A stretch of DNA of 64,000 bases from Neoechinorhynchus agilis. Lineage: Eukaryota; Acanthocephala. The notes under the pieces were generated by a model. It was not told the DNA's origin, made no database searches, and worked only from the letters and a program-made list of their open reading frames with translations. The position numbers were made by a program, and so were the translations under genes. The DNA lies in NCBI GenBank assembly GCA_051530055.1, contig CM121341.1, positions 15,624,001-15,688,000 on the forward strand. Reading direction: 5' to 3'. Each line of letters begins with the position of its first letter. Position 1 is the first letter of the stretch. Below are positions 45,901 through 57,000 of this stretch, piece after piece.

Positions 45901-47310
45901 ATGCGAAAAGTGCGTTTCATGGACATGCATGAACGGAAAAATCGGCGATCGTTGCATGACGAATTGAATGAAAGTGTGCAGAAATCGAATTCTTTTATTG
46001 ATGGTAGAGGTGACGAATCTCATCATCGCAGACGATACAAAGAGACGAACGTCCCTATCGTAGTTGAAGAAAGTTTATGGAAAAGCGTGATCTCGTACGT
46101 CCGTAGTCTTCTTGTTTATCTCTGCAGACAGTTGATATTCAAACCTCCTCAACACAAACTCACTTATTATACGCTGATTATAATCGCCTGCTCTGTGATC
46201 CACAGTCTTGATATTCCTGATAAATCCGTTTATCTCGCAAACAAAAAGAACATTCTTAATGTACTTTTTATTAAGAACGGGTGGTTTTGGACGCTGTTGC
46301 TTGGCGTTCCGTTTGTTGTTTTAAGTCAGTGCAGCGTCTCTTCATATAATGTGGCATCGATTGCACGAGCAATCTTGAGACTCATGGTCGCTACCTTCTT
46401 CTGGTACGGAATTACAAGCTGGTTTGAACAAATACGTGAGTGCCGATGCGACTAAATGGAGGGAGGAGATTCTTTTCGTGTTATAGGTCGTTTTAATCTA
46501 CAATGTTCCTTCTATCGATTCCGATCAGTTGAATGTGTATTCATCAAGACAGTGTCGAAAACACCACTCTATTTTAAAATGCTTAGCTTTCCCTCTTTAT
46601 ATCGAGGATTATATTCGGGTTGTTAGAGATATTTTTGTTATTTAGGTCGTTTGTCGACACCCGAGAAAACAGGGATCGCGCTAAAGAGACGAATGCGAAT
46701 AAAACAATTGAATTAAAAATATGACTGATTAAACCGGCCCAAATATACAAATTCGTCTTTAATGCGATCCCTCTTATTGGGTGCCGACTAGAGACCTAAA
46801 TAACATCTTTCCCTTTTTAATTTGTCTTCATAGTTTATTTATGTACTATCTGCACAAATAGAAATGTGGACCGGCAGTCATTGCGTGAATTTGACCTCGG
46901 ACATCGTGCTGCCTTCTCTCAATAAAAATGACTGTCTCAAGATTCGGAACACTCGCTGGAATCATGCCGGTGTCGATCTGAGTGGTCATGTATTCCTGAT
47001 TACGTACAGTTTGTTAATCCTGACCGAGGAAGCTCAACCGTACGTCCGATTCACGTGGTCCAAATCAGATCGAATGAAGGATAGAACCATCAAGGAGATC
47101 AGGAGGAGAATTGGTTCATATACCGATGTTATTTTCATTCTCATGGGCCTTCTCTGTGTTTTATGGGAAGGAATGCTCGTGTCAACGTGTCTTTACTTTC
47201 ATAAATTCCTTCATAAAATTACGGCTTACTTGATTACCGTTGCCATTTGGTTTGTCACGTACCAATTCTATTACGTACAATCGTCCGTTCCAAATCCAGG
47301 ACTCCCGTGA
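45901..47310 (+). CDS. fitm2: Fat storage-inducing transmembrane protein (FIT2 type)
   Basis: ER multi-pass enzyme that cleaves acyl-CoA and is needed for lipid-droplet budding. Exon 1 (45901-46435) and exon 2 (46862-47310) make 327 residues. After a charged N-terminal tail, hydrophobic segments begin near residue 80. Conserved blocks: PDKSVYLANKKNILNVLFIK and NGWFWTLL (human SNKRNVLNVYFVK..WAW), CSVSSYNVASIARAILRL, then GVDLSGHVFLITYSLLILTE with the first catalytic His, ACLYFHKFLHK-like sequence (STCLYFHKFLHKITAYL) with the second, and the terminal SSVPNPGLP (human FSPGLP). The intron is GTGAGT...AAATAG, 426 bp, and contains a hairpin element. The short product end matches FIT2. The start Met is the first in frame; the basic 70-residue leader is longer than in vertebrates. 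Confidence 0.9.
46636..46806. repeat. Fold-back element inside the FIT2 intron
   Basis: Ends tgttatttaggtcgtttgtc / gactagagacctaaataaca; inner arms gggatcgcgctaaagagacg / cgtctttaatgcgatccc. It makes up about 40% of the intron, an example of a MITE housed in a normal GT-AG intron. Confidence 0.8.
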
Positions 47311-47409
47311 ACCGCAAAAAAAGCACATTTTAAGTGTATATGGGAGGAATGAGTGGTCATTTACAGTTCATTTGTCCATCATGAGCATTGAAAATTTAAA
47401 CTTTACGAC

Positions 47410-47755
47410 GCACTACAACTCAACAAAAAAAGGTTTTTGTGCCCCTAAAAAGTTTGAAAGCAATAGGGCGAAAAGTTGCGCTTTGCCAAGATCAACTTCG
47501 AAATTGCGAAAAAAAGGCGCCGACGAAGTTACCACTCCTGCGGAGCGAAGGAAAGTTGCCAAATACAGCAACTTCACGCAGATTTCATCTTTGCGCCGTT
47601 CGGCGTCGAAATTTATGGGTCGCTGGGGGAGACGGCTTTGACGCTGATCAAGAGAATAGGGTGGAGACTGGTGAGGATTACGAGGAATCCTCGCGCCCCA
47701 ATGTTCTTGCGGCAAAACATTAGTCTTGCCGTGCAACGGGATTCCCGATGAAGGG
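47410..47755 (+). pseudogene. Non-LTR retrotransposon fragment, C-terminal end (family R)
   Basis: Plus-strand frames, with shifts, read TPAERRKVAKYSNF, DFIFAPFGVEIYGSLGETAL, TLIKRIGWRLVRIT and FLRQNISLAVQRDSR. They match HYFVPFGVETYG and ISIAVQRGNAA at 13.5 kb and 60.7 kb. A family S element adjoins directly at 47756. Confidence 0.75.
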
Positions 47756-47960
47756 ATGAAACTCACTGATGAGTCCCGCCTCCTCGGGAGGTATTTGAGG
47801 ATCCGGACGCTGATGCGTACAAACTCATAATCGTATGATTAAAGGTTTCAAATTATTTTATGCGCTTCCTTGAACCATATCGGCTGGCTGTATGCCCAAC
47901 AAAAAAATTATGAACCGTGGAAAAGACCTCACTTCAACACGGAATAAATGTAACCGAATG
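47756..47960 (-). repeat. tRNA/hammerhead-like short element (family S), inverted copy
   Basis: The plus strand here reads gatgaaactcactgatgagt, cccgcctcctcgggaggtat and ttgaggatccgg. It continues through caaactcataatcgtatgat and tgaaccatatcggctggctg, the reverse of the 37130-37335 flank. The GGGACGAAATAC strand of the core is missing because the element is truncated against the retrotransposon fragment. Confidence 0.65.
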
Positions 47961-48079
47961 GCAAGACTTCAAAAAATAGAATACAATTATATTGAGTTAA
48001 AAAAGCCCAGTGGTTATCATACTAATAGTTATTTTGGATTATTATCCTCGGAGGAAAAGAGAATTTCTTGTGGTAGTTC

Positions 48080-48280
48080 TGTCAACCCTCTGATTTAAAT
48101 TCACTTATTTATTTCCGATATTTCACGTTCCGACATTTCCCCCAAGGTTTGTCATTGTTTGTTATAAAAAAATCTTGAGCGTCTTTTAATAAGAAACCTT
48201 GGGGAAATGTTGGAATTATTCGATGTGAATTATCGGAAATAAGTGAATTTAAATCAGAGGGGTGACAAAACTACCTCAAG
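48080..48280. repeat. Fold-back MITE, family A
   Basis: Ends tcaaccctctgatttaaatt / aatttaaatcagaggggtga; inner arms cacttatttatttccgatat and gaaccttgggga-type sequence (cccaaggtttg / aaccttgggg). Nearly identical to 58320-58525 and, with small changes, 58690-58897; a diverged copy lies at 54535-54660. Confidence 0.85.
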
Positions 48281-48299
48281 AAAAAGACTAGTAGTAATT

Positions 48300-48475
48300 G
48301 AATGGCGGTTTTTGAACATAATCCCCGGTTAAAGATTCCTTTATTATTGGGAAATATTTCGCGAGTGAACACATGTAAACAATGACTAATGAGGCGAGGT
48401 TTCTTCGTTCGAGATATTTCAATAAAGGAATCTATAACCGGAGGATTATGTTCGCCACTACCACCATTCAATATT
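48300..48475. repeat. Fold-back MITE, family B
   Basis: Ends tggcggtttttgaacataat / attatgttcgccac; inner arms ccggttaaagattcctttat / aataaaggaatctataaccg. Near-identical to 58525-58683. It lies 20-25 bp from a family A element here and abuts family A elements at 58.5 kb. Confidence 0.85.
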
Positions 48476-49758
48476 TACGATCCCGAAGGATCTTTTTGAC
48501 ATGACTAATATTTATGCTTATTCGGATGTACGCAAACACTTTAATGTGTTGATTTTTACTGATTGAATGCGTACACAAGCGCGGGTGATGGAAACATACG
48601 AATTAATGAAGATCTAAATGAACACAAATGCGATTACGGTGCCTTTTAGCTCTAATTTATGTGTACAACTGTGCGATTTATTGTTGTTTTAACTCCTAGT
48701 CTTGTAAGACGGGTATTTTAATGGCGTTTGGTCAAAACTGCGAGATGTTTTAGACGAACAAGTGAAAATGTACAAAAAGCACCAAAACATCTATACGACG
48801 TAACAAGGATGAACGTGTAGTGACGTCACTTTTTGCGCATTCTTCCTGTTAACTGGAACAATTGTGTGACACGGACGAACTAATCTTCGTAGAATGTCTA
48901 AATTCGACGTTTTATCCAACCGAGTGAAAACTTCCATGGTGTTATGTGCAAACTCAGAGTTTTCATAGAATTTCATAAATGTTTTTTACAAAAATTTTCC
49001 TTTCAAACATGCAGTTTCGTGATTCATACTTTTAAACATCGTTCTTATGGTTGGTTTTATTAAAGAAGGAGTTACGTCGACTCCATCGGAGTATCGTATC
49101 TTTGGTTGGCGAGAAATGGAAGCTTAAATTTGATTGCCAAAATTCAATGAGGAACATTTCGAAAAAACAACGATATTCATGTGCCTAATTTATCGATTCA
49201 CGAAATAATTTTCCCAGTGGTTAAATATCTTCCAAAAAAACACGGAGTTGAACGACATTCCATGGCATCACGCAAATTTCTCATAAAGGTGGGTGGTTCT
49301 CGGGAATTCATGTGTCAACGCCCGACAAAACACAGTCAAAATCATATCGACACCTCGTCTCTCCCTCAGAGTGTTTTCCCATACCATTTCATAACTGTCA
49401 CAGACACTGTGGTCTCCAACAGGAAATTGTAGCTTTATATTGACTCAGAATGAAAATACGATAAGCGCCTATTCTTAGGCCGTAAATGGATACTCGCATC
49501 ATATTTTCGTAGTGCTTTTACATTCTACACTGATCCAGATTACAAGCGTAATCCGCCGTTATACGGAATCTTCACGTAGACTATCCCGTTCTCTTCACGT
49601 CTAACGACTGTCATCATCCTGAGACCTTTGTCTACCACAACGATGTCCCGACTTGGAAGCTGACTTTAGTCGCCTGAGACCGTTTGCTTAAATGCTTTTG
49701 TTACAAGCACGTAATCGACCTCGCCACCTTGCCTGAACTACTCTCCTTCTCAGCACAA
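48476..49758. other. Upstream region of the Spinster gene
   Basis: No supported gene. The frame 49181-49432 has no features. A pyrimidine-rich acceptor-like ctctccttctcag sits 5 bp before the Spinster ATG and could be a trans-splice or 5' UTR intron site. Confidence 0.35.
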
Positions 49759-52579
49759 ATGAGTTCGATGAACACTTTTATAGATATGCTTCGTCATCGC
49801 AGGAGTGACACAGACACGGAGATCATGACATCGAGGTCAAATAGATGGCGCGAAATGTCCACAATGGCTGTACTTTTTCTCGTTAATCTTCTCAATTATA
49901 TGGACAGATTCACCATTGCAGGTAGATGATGTACGCCGATTAACATCTACCAGAATCATGTTCGTCACTTTAGGTGTTCTTGATCAGATTCAAGATTATT
50001 TCTCAATCGACAATGCCTCAGGAGGTCTCCTTCAGACGGTGTTTATCTGCTCGTTCATGATACTTGCACCATTGTTCGGTTACCTCGGTGATAGATACAA
50101 TCGCAGAGTCATCATGGCTACAGGGATATTCGTATGGTCACTTACAACGTTTCTCGGGTCGTTCGTGCCATCACATGTATGCACTTTTCATCTTTAAAAA
50201 GGTTCCCATCCCTTTATACTCCTCTAATGTTTAGCTATTCAGTCTATTTGTTGTTTTACGTGGACTGGTCGGTATCGGTGAAGCCAGTTATTCTTGTGTG
50301 GCACCATCGGTAATCGCGGATCTGTATGACGGTGATGCGAGAAGCAAAATGCTTGCTGTCTATTATCTTGCAATTCCGGTTGGAAGTGGATTCGGATACG
50401 TCGTCGGGTCACGTATTTCATTGGCACTCGGATCGTGGAAGTGGGCTCTTCGGGTACTTATTCGATTGCATGAAAATCACTAAGACTCTTAATTTAGGTC
50501 ACACCACCGATTGGAATCCTATGCATTGTCCTCTTCATCTTTCTAATAATCCAACGGGCATCTCTAACGGGAGCTTTTTATATCCTTGTGCTATCTTTTT
50601 CTTAATTACGCGAACTCAAAAAAATAAGATTTCAAGAAAAGTGTTATCTGAACTATAAAATTGCCCCGTCCTTTTGTATTTCAATGAATATTTATTCTAA
50701 TTTCAAACACCGTAAATGTGAAATAAAAAACCTTTGGTTTTAAACATACTTTATTCTAAGCGCTTAAATTATTTATGTTTTAAGTCTCAGCCTTAACAAT
50801 ATTGATTTGAAAAAATACTCTTTAGTTTTAAGAGACCAGTTGTTGTCAAAGAGCCACGTCGTGGCCAATCGGAGATCCAAAATACACAGCACCGTTCATC
50901 GGGTCAATCCAGCTACCTTGACGACCTTATGTTCCTATGTGGAAACCGAAGCTACGTTGGAACCAGTGTATCATTCACTGCAGTCGCGTTTTCCATTGGT
51001 GCAGTCTCGTGGTGGAGTCCGAATTATATGAAATTGGCATACGAGCTCCGTGCAATTCAAGACCCACAAGCGTCTACCGGGGCACCCGTTTCGCTCATAT
51101 TCGGAGTGATAACGTGCCTTGCTGGAATATTAGGGGTCGTTGTAGGGTCCACAATGAGCAGGAGACTAAAACCTGTTCGCCAGAATGCTGATCCACTTAT
51201 ATGTGGATTTGCTGTGTTGTTGTCGGTTCCGTTCATGTTTCTAGCCGTCTTTACATCTAGAAGTGTAATTTGGCTTTCTTGGATTCTCATCTTCGTTGGA
51301 ACCACTTTGATATCATTTACGTGGTCTTTAATCGCCGATATAATTCTTTACGGTAGATCGATTGTGTTCTCCATCGATCTCATGAACACAATCGATCAAT
51401 GTATGTTGTTGTGCCGGCAAGAAGAGCAACTGCCGAAGCATTCCAAATTCTAGTCAGTCATTTGTTTGGCGACGCAGGAAGTCCTTATTTGATCGGACTT
51501 GTAAGTATACTTAATTCTTCGTACGGTTCAATTTGAACATGATAAACGGCTAAAAAGATCTAATAATCCTTCTATTAGCCTAAACGAATTTCTTCGCTTT
51601 TGAAAACATGAAAATGATCGCTGTTAAGAAGAACACCATTACTACGCAATTCGCATCGTTTCGTACCGTTTTACTCTGTAGCAGTTGTCGGTTACAATTT
51701 CCTGGTTTTATAATGGATTAAGCGATTTCGCGTCCTTTTTATCGAGCAAATGAAATACGTGACACTGCATGGAACCCTCCAAACGGCGAAACGTTATTGA
51801 AATTTTAGTTTTCGCAACTTTTACACAGAAAGCCCCTCAGTGCGGCATGGAGATTTGTAAAATTGAAATGAATGCTATGCATAAATAATAGAAACCAAGA
51901 GCCTGATAAATTAATATTTTGCTTCCCTCAATTAGTTCTTTTACATTGCATCTCCAAATATTGACAGATCTTGACCGCAGATTGAAAACAAAGCGTATTG
52001 ATGAATTGTGTGAAAAGAGCTGAGAAACTTCCGATTCGATGTTGATTTCTCACCTGGGGCTACGCTCTGTCGATATTAATGAAAAGATTTTGTCTAAACA
52101 TTTAGCGCTGTTTTGGCGTTCTAATGATCAGAATTCCAGTTCTATCATCAGGTAGGATTTTCTCTTGATGGTTTAGGTTTTGTGTTTGTTTTCTACAAGA
52201 AATGACGAATCGAACAAAGTTTTGTTCTAGTAAAAACATTTTTTGTTTTTGTCTTAATCTTTTTTCGATAGATATCGGACAAGTTGATTAGACCGGGAAG
52301 CAGCAAGGACGTATTACGGCAATTTACATCCCTTCAAACCGCTTTGTACATAAACACGTTTGCATTAGTGTTAGCCGGCGCTGGATTCCTAGTGACCGCA
52401 TTCTTTATATCAAGTGACCGGCGGTCGGCTGAAGTGTATATGAGAGGCAAGTGCGTTCTTTTAGTTTTTACAAAGTGCTATAGTTTTTTTAAGGGAATGA
52501 ACTTGAGGATCCAAGCGACGAAATAGTGAATGGTGATGACGAAGAGACTCAAAAACAAACAGTCGATCATATTCTTTGA
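49759..52579 (+). CDS. Spinster-type major facilitator (SPNS) transporter
   Basis: Twelve-helix carrier related to SPNS1/SPNS2 (lysosomal lysophospholipid or plasma-membrane S1P export). Proposed exons: 49759-49921, 49974-50176, 50235-50453, 50498-50571, 50817-51354, 51405-51500, 52272-52446, 52494-52579, total 1554 nt, 517 residues. Blocks: [61 protein letters not shown] (MFS loop 2-3 signature), [62 protein letters not shown] and [13 protein letters not shown], ending in an acidic tail. Introns 1-3 and 6 are GT-AG; the last is GC-AG (gcaagt). Those at 50572 and 51355 are AG-AT. The start Met is the first ATG in frame; an earlier TTG is unlikely. Confidence 0.92.
50572..50816 (+). other. Non-standard AG-AT intron (245 bp) in the Spinster gene
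   Basis: Between [10 protein letters not shown] and [15 protein letters not shown] the frame must shift by 2 modulo 3 and no GT donor is in phase. AGCTTTTTATATC at the start and GATTTGAAAAAAT at the end are AG and AT with imperfectly complementary arms. Another inverted pair lies just outside (aacgggcatctctaa / ttaagagaccagtt). Boundaries are less certain than for the downstream intron. Confidence 0.5.
51355..51404 (+). other. Non-standard AG-AT intron (50 bp) with 14-bp inverted repeat in the Spinster gene
   Basis: The frame reads IADIILYG, then must continue [13 protein letters not shown]. Between them, gatcgattgtgttc (51356-51369) pairs perfectly with gaacacaatcgatc (51384-51397). Excision from AG at 51355 to AT at 51404 keeps frame and adds one residue relative to the family. 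No AG acceptor exists in the interval, so a GT-AG intron is impossible. Confidence 0.75.
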
Positions 52580-52935
52580 ATTTACAACCTGGTAAAGTCA
52601 ATAAAGTCATGTCTTTTTTGCGCGGTCAAATAGTCAACGCCAGCCGTAGTGGCGAAATATTAGGTTGTTACGGTTGTAATGTGGTCCGCGTAAGTTAAGA
52701 TCCATCTGTAATCAATGAGGACTATTAATTTTAGACCAATTTTAGAATTCTTAAGATTATTAAGACCTGTTAGGAAATTCGGCCCTTTTGTTAAGTGTGT
52801 GCGTGTTATTCTTCAAAATTCACCCATGATTTTTTTAGGAACGAATCCACTAGGACTACACAGATAGGTTACAAAAGAGAAAACTAATTTAGGATAAAAG
52901 GATAACTAAATTTTCGCCAAACGAATTGATCGTAC
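52580..52935. other. Convergent 3' spacer
   Basis: About 355 bp between the Spinster stop (plus) and the stop of the paxillin-like gene (minus). It must hold both polyadenylation sites; an aataaag lies at about 52600. Nothing else seen. Confidence 0.4.
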
Positions 52936-53930
52936 TCAATCGTGTTCAATGACGCATACCTCTGGCTCATTGTGTGCTCTATACTTTTGATCATTTTCCT
53001 GAAAGGAGTTTAGAATCCGTTTGGCGTCGGCTTCATTTACTCCTGGAGTGTGCATATACGCCATCGCTCGCCTTATCTACCGCAACTTTTTTTAGCATAA
53101 GTAATATTAAATAGAAACGTACCCGAAGCTCACTCATTGACTGCATGAGATTCTCAAGTTCTTGGGTGGCTTCGTCTATACCGCCAGGGAATCCATCATT
53201 GGATAACCTAGTCGTTTTATGTCAACTTTACTTGAGACCTAAGGAACTGACCGTTCGCGTCTAATGACATGGTCGTCGGTACTGGTGTAAAGCTGGTCGA
53301 TAGTATTGATTGATTCGTCTACCGCGATCAATTGAGCCATCCCTTTTACTCCATTGACCGCGTTTTTATCTGTTGGAGAGAATCCTTTAGTCTGCGATCA
53401 AGATCTTTACTAACTTGAAGACCTAAGTGAGATGGTATCAGTCGATTTTTTACGGATCACGTTAAAGTGGTTCAGGGTCGAAATACGTCGATGAACGAAA
53501 GTATGAAACTCACTGATGAGTCACACCACCTCGACAGGTATCTGAGGACCGGATGTACGGATTTTTCTTTCGCCCAAGATACCGTTTACGTGCTAACCTT
53601 CATGTTTGGTTCTATGAGCCTGAAGTTCGCGTAACAGTCGATCAAGTTCGTCCAGACTGGCCACAAGCCTTGCTGAATGCACCATTGAGGTTTTCGAAGA
53701 AGGTACAGCGCATTGCTTGGACGTGGATGCTCGTTCGCAAACGGCTTTGAGGTCATTTAAGAGCATATCTAATTGATGAATTTTGGCAGTAGCCGGACTA
53801 AATGTTCGAACCTAGTTCCTTTTGACTGTCTTCCGTCAAGATGGGAGCAGAGCCACTTGAATCCTCGCGAGATGAGAGCGTCATCGCTCTCCTTTTGTCT
53901 CCCAAAAGTACCGCAGGGTGATTCAGAAGC
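52936..53930 (-). CDS. Paxillin-like LD-motif protein without visible LIM domains
   Basis: Minus-strand exons contain three LD-type helices. KIHQLDMLLNDLKAVC resembles paxillin LD1. SLDELDRLLRELQAHR resembles LD2 (SELDRLLLELN). EATQELENLMQSMSELR resembles LD4 (ATRELDELMASLS). LD motifs bind FAK, vinculin, GIT and parvin at focal adhesions. Approximate exons: 53770-53590 (LD1, LD2), 53430-53255 (KDLDRRLKDSLQQ; VDESINTIDQLYTST, with an unexplained frame change), 53192-53123 (LD4) and 53071-52936 (MAYMHTPGVNEADAKRILNS, stop). The intron near 53470-53585 houses a family S element. No zinc-finger LIM domain follows before the stop, so this is either a LIM-less paxillin relative or an incomplete model. 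The first exon and several junctions are unresolved. Head-to-head with the GalNAc-transferase gene. Confidence 0.55.
53465..53560 (-). repeat. tRNA/hammerhead-like short element (family S), partial copy in an intron
   Basis: The plus strand reads agggtcgaaatac, tatgaaactcactgatgagt and acaggtatctgagg, the family core in the same orientation as the 47756 copy. Stem II is not preserved (gtcac against gggtc). Confidence 0.55.
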
Positions 53931-54009
53931 CAGCGCATGGGAAAACCCCAAAAAAGATGACAAAGTGTGACGTATTTGGTGACACGGTAGAAGACAAAAA
54001 GTACATTGA

Positions 54010-57000
54010 ATGAGGTCACCGATTTTATCGGCCTTGGCGATGCACAGGATTGTCTATTTTCCCCTGTGGTATAGACTGAGGAAAGCAAGAAGACAACGAT
54101 GTGTTTGTGTGCTCATCGTGGTAATAACGTTTGTTTTTATCGACTTGTGCCGTATAATGCAAAAAGATAACAAATCAATGTCGTCACAGATTCATGGTGA
54201 GTGTGGGCGTTTTAAAATTCTTTCATATCGATACGCCTATCGAAATATAATTTGAAATTGCTTGTTGAAAAAAAATTAAGTTGCTTTTTTAGGTGATATT
54301 AAAAACTCTCAATTTTTAGTTGATTTCAATGCATACTTTTGAACGAGCGCAAAAATTGATTTTCGGTTTTAGAATTATTGGTTTAGAAATCTTCACTCTG
54401 TAAAGAGTTTATTAAGAACGTTCTACGAACCTCCTATGGGGTTCATCATCAGTTTGTCAGTAATCCTAATCGTATACCCCGGCACCTCCTCACATATCGA
54501 CATTATTTTCTTTTTTGATAGTTTTTCCACTCAAGATTTTAATTCACTAATTTATTTCCGATGCTCACGTATTTAGAAACTTGAAGAAATGTCGGAATTA
54601 TCCGATGTGAAATATCGGAAATAATTAATTAAATTTAAATAGGAGGGGTGGCGAAACTAAGAAAAAGAATCTTTTTCCCCGATAATCAAAGACAAAGTTA
54701 TTTTGTGTGGAATTAGCCGAAAATTTAAACACGGGAAGAGGCGTGAATGTTTATAAGCTCTTCGTGTTGAAAAAAAACTGATAAAGCTGTAAAAAAATTT
54801 AATTTATAATTTTTATGCTTACTCGTTTTTCCTATTATTTATTGCAAAGAATTTTTTTAAGATCGCAAATGCTCACATTATTCTAAATTCAAGAATAAGG
54901 ACGTTTCCTTAAGGGATGTTCCAAGTTTAACGATAAGCCGCTTACAAGGACATTTCTCATATTATTACAAATCTCAGCTGTTTCTAGTCATTTCTGACAT
55001 TGACGCCCCCATGAATCTTTGCGTTTTGTTTCATCAATCTTAACAGGTTTCACATGAAAGTAGATCGATTAAAACTAATTTAAATAACTAAACGTCTTAG
55101 TACTTGAGATTCGATTTCATTTTTCACCTATTTATGAAGAAACTTACTTGAAATTAGCTCTAGGTTTAGAGAATTAAGTGAAACAAATCGACGTGCTTTT
55201 AAATTAAAACGCAAATTTCGTCCGTTTAATGCTCGTATTCATCTTTGAAATTGACGTACATCAATGAAATTACTCTGGACACTTTCATGGTGTTCATTTT
55301 AAAACGGATTCTGATGGAAGTTTTAAACTCACATTTCAGTATTTTTCGAAAATGATCTGCGAATCTTTGTACGAAAAACGTAGTTATTATGTTTCTTATC
55401 CAAAACTAGAAAACTTTCCCATTTGAGTTTCGTTCCACTGTCCCTTTTAAGCAGATTAGTAACGTATTTAAGAGCAAAGCTCATAGGACGCTAATTGTCC
55501 CAACGAGTCGTGGTGCGTCTCTTGTAGCTTTGAATACATTCAAGTGGCTTATTGGAAAACCTGTTTTTATATGGCGTAAAAATTAAAAGAATTTACTGAT
55601 TCCGATATTTCGGCACGGTTGTAAAAGTATCAGGTGCGGACTAAACACTTTTACAACCTTGATAAACGCGTACAAGATTGTGGCTCCGAAATATTGGAAT
55701 CAATAAATTCTTTTAATTTTTACGCTATTTAAAAACATGAATAGTTCAATCTTCATACATATTGGAAAACCATGGCAAGCTAGTTCTTTTTTATGTACAT
55801 AATATATATTTTTTCCAAATAAGTCACTAAAGTCGAAATGATTGTTCCAGTTTAGAAGGCGTACAAGCGACGGCGCGCTTATGATAACAAATAAAATGCC
55901 ACCACTTTTCCACTTGTTTGCTAAATCGAAAAATCCCTCGAAAAATGCTTTTTTTTCACAGACAATTACGGAAAAGGAGGATTACCTGTAATATTACCTG
56001 AGTCCCTAAAGTCAGAATCTAAACGGCGGTTTAATGAGAACCAATTCGATGTAGTAGCGTCAGACTTGATAGGAATATATCGCGACGTACCGCATCTTCG
56101 ACAAAGGAAGTATGCATCTTTTTTGACTTTAGGAATCATCTTATTCACTAGCTTCGTTTGACAAAGGTGTGGGATTATTAGAACGTCCTTATCCGAATTG
56201 GAGCAGCTTTCGAAAGAAGCTCGAACAAGCGTTATAATTGTGTTTCACAACGAAGCAAACAGCACACTGCTTAGAACAGTATCAAGCGTTCTTCGTCAAA
56301 CTCCTTCGTGTCTTATTCACGAGATCATCCTTGTTAACGACGCCAGTACAGTTGGAGGCCATTACTTGGATTCTGAAAATCTTCAACCAATTCTTGATGG
56401 AATCTCAATAGCGACCACTCCACATAAGTGTGGCATATCACCAATACCAGTAGTTCTCATCCAGAATCAAGAACGAGTCGGATTAATAAAGTCACGATTA
56501 ATCGGAGCTAAAACTTCAACCGGTCAAACACTCACGTTTCTGGATGCTCATGTTGAATGCACAAAAGGATGGCTTGAGCCTTTGTTAGATACCGTTCTTA
56601 AATACAACCGAAGTGTAGCCGTGTGCCCGGTCCTTGATGTGATCGATGACACTACGTTTGAGTATCGCATCGGATCCGAGAGCACTGTGGGTGGCTTTAA
56701 TTCAATGCTCAATTTTCGATGGTATTCGATTCCTGAACGTGAGGTAAAGCGAATGAGACACAGTGGAGACCGATGCATGAAGTCTCCAACCATGGCCGGT
56801 GGACTTTACACGATAGATCGTGAGTACTTCTTTAAGATTGGGTCGTATGATGAATTGATGGAAGTGTGGGGTGCTGAAAACCTCGAGATATCGTTCCGAA
56901 TATGGATGTGCGGCGGTCAGGTTCTTATTGATAGTTGCTCTCATGTTGGACACGTATTCCGAAAACGAAGCCCTTATACTTTCCCTGGCGGAGTAATTTA

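Noticed and set aside
49922-49973. Hairpin (gtagatg/catctac) in Spinster intron 1 as another non-standard intron
   Set aside because: The GT-AG intron is in phase and restores FTIAGVLDQIQ; the hairpin-only excision runs into a stop.
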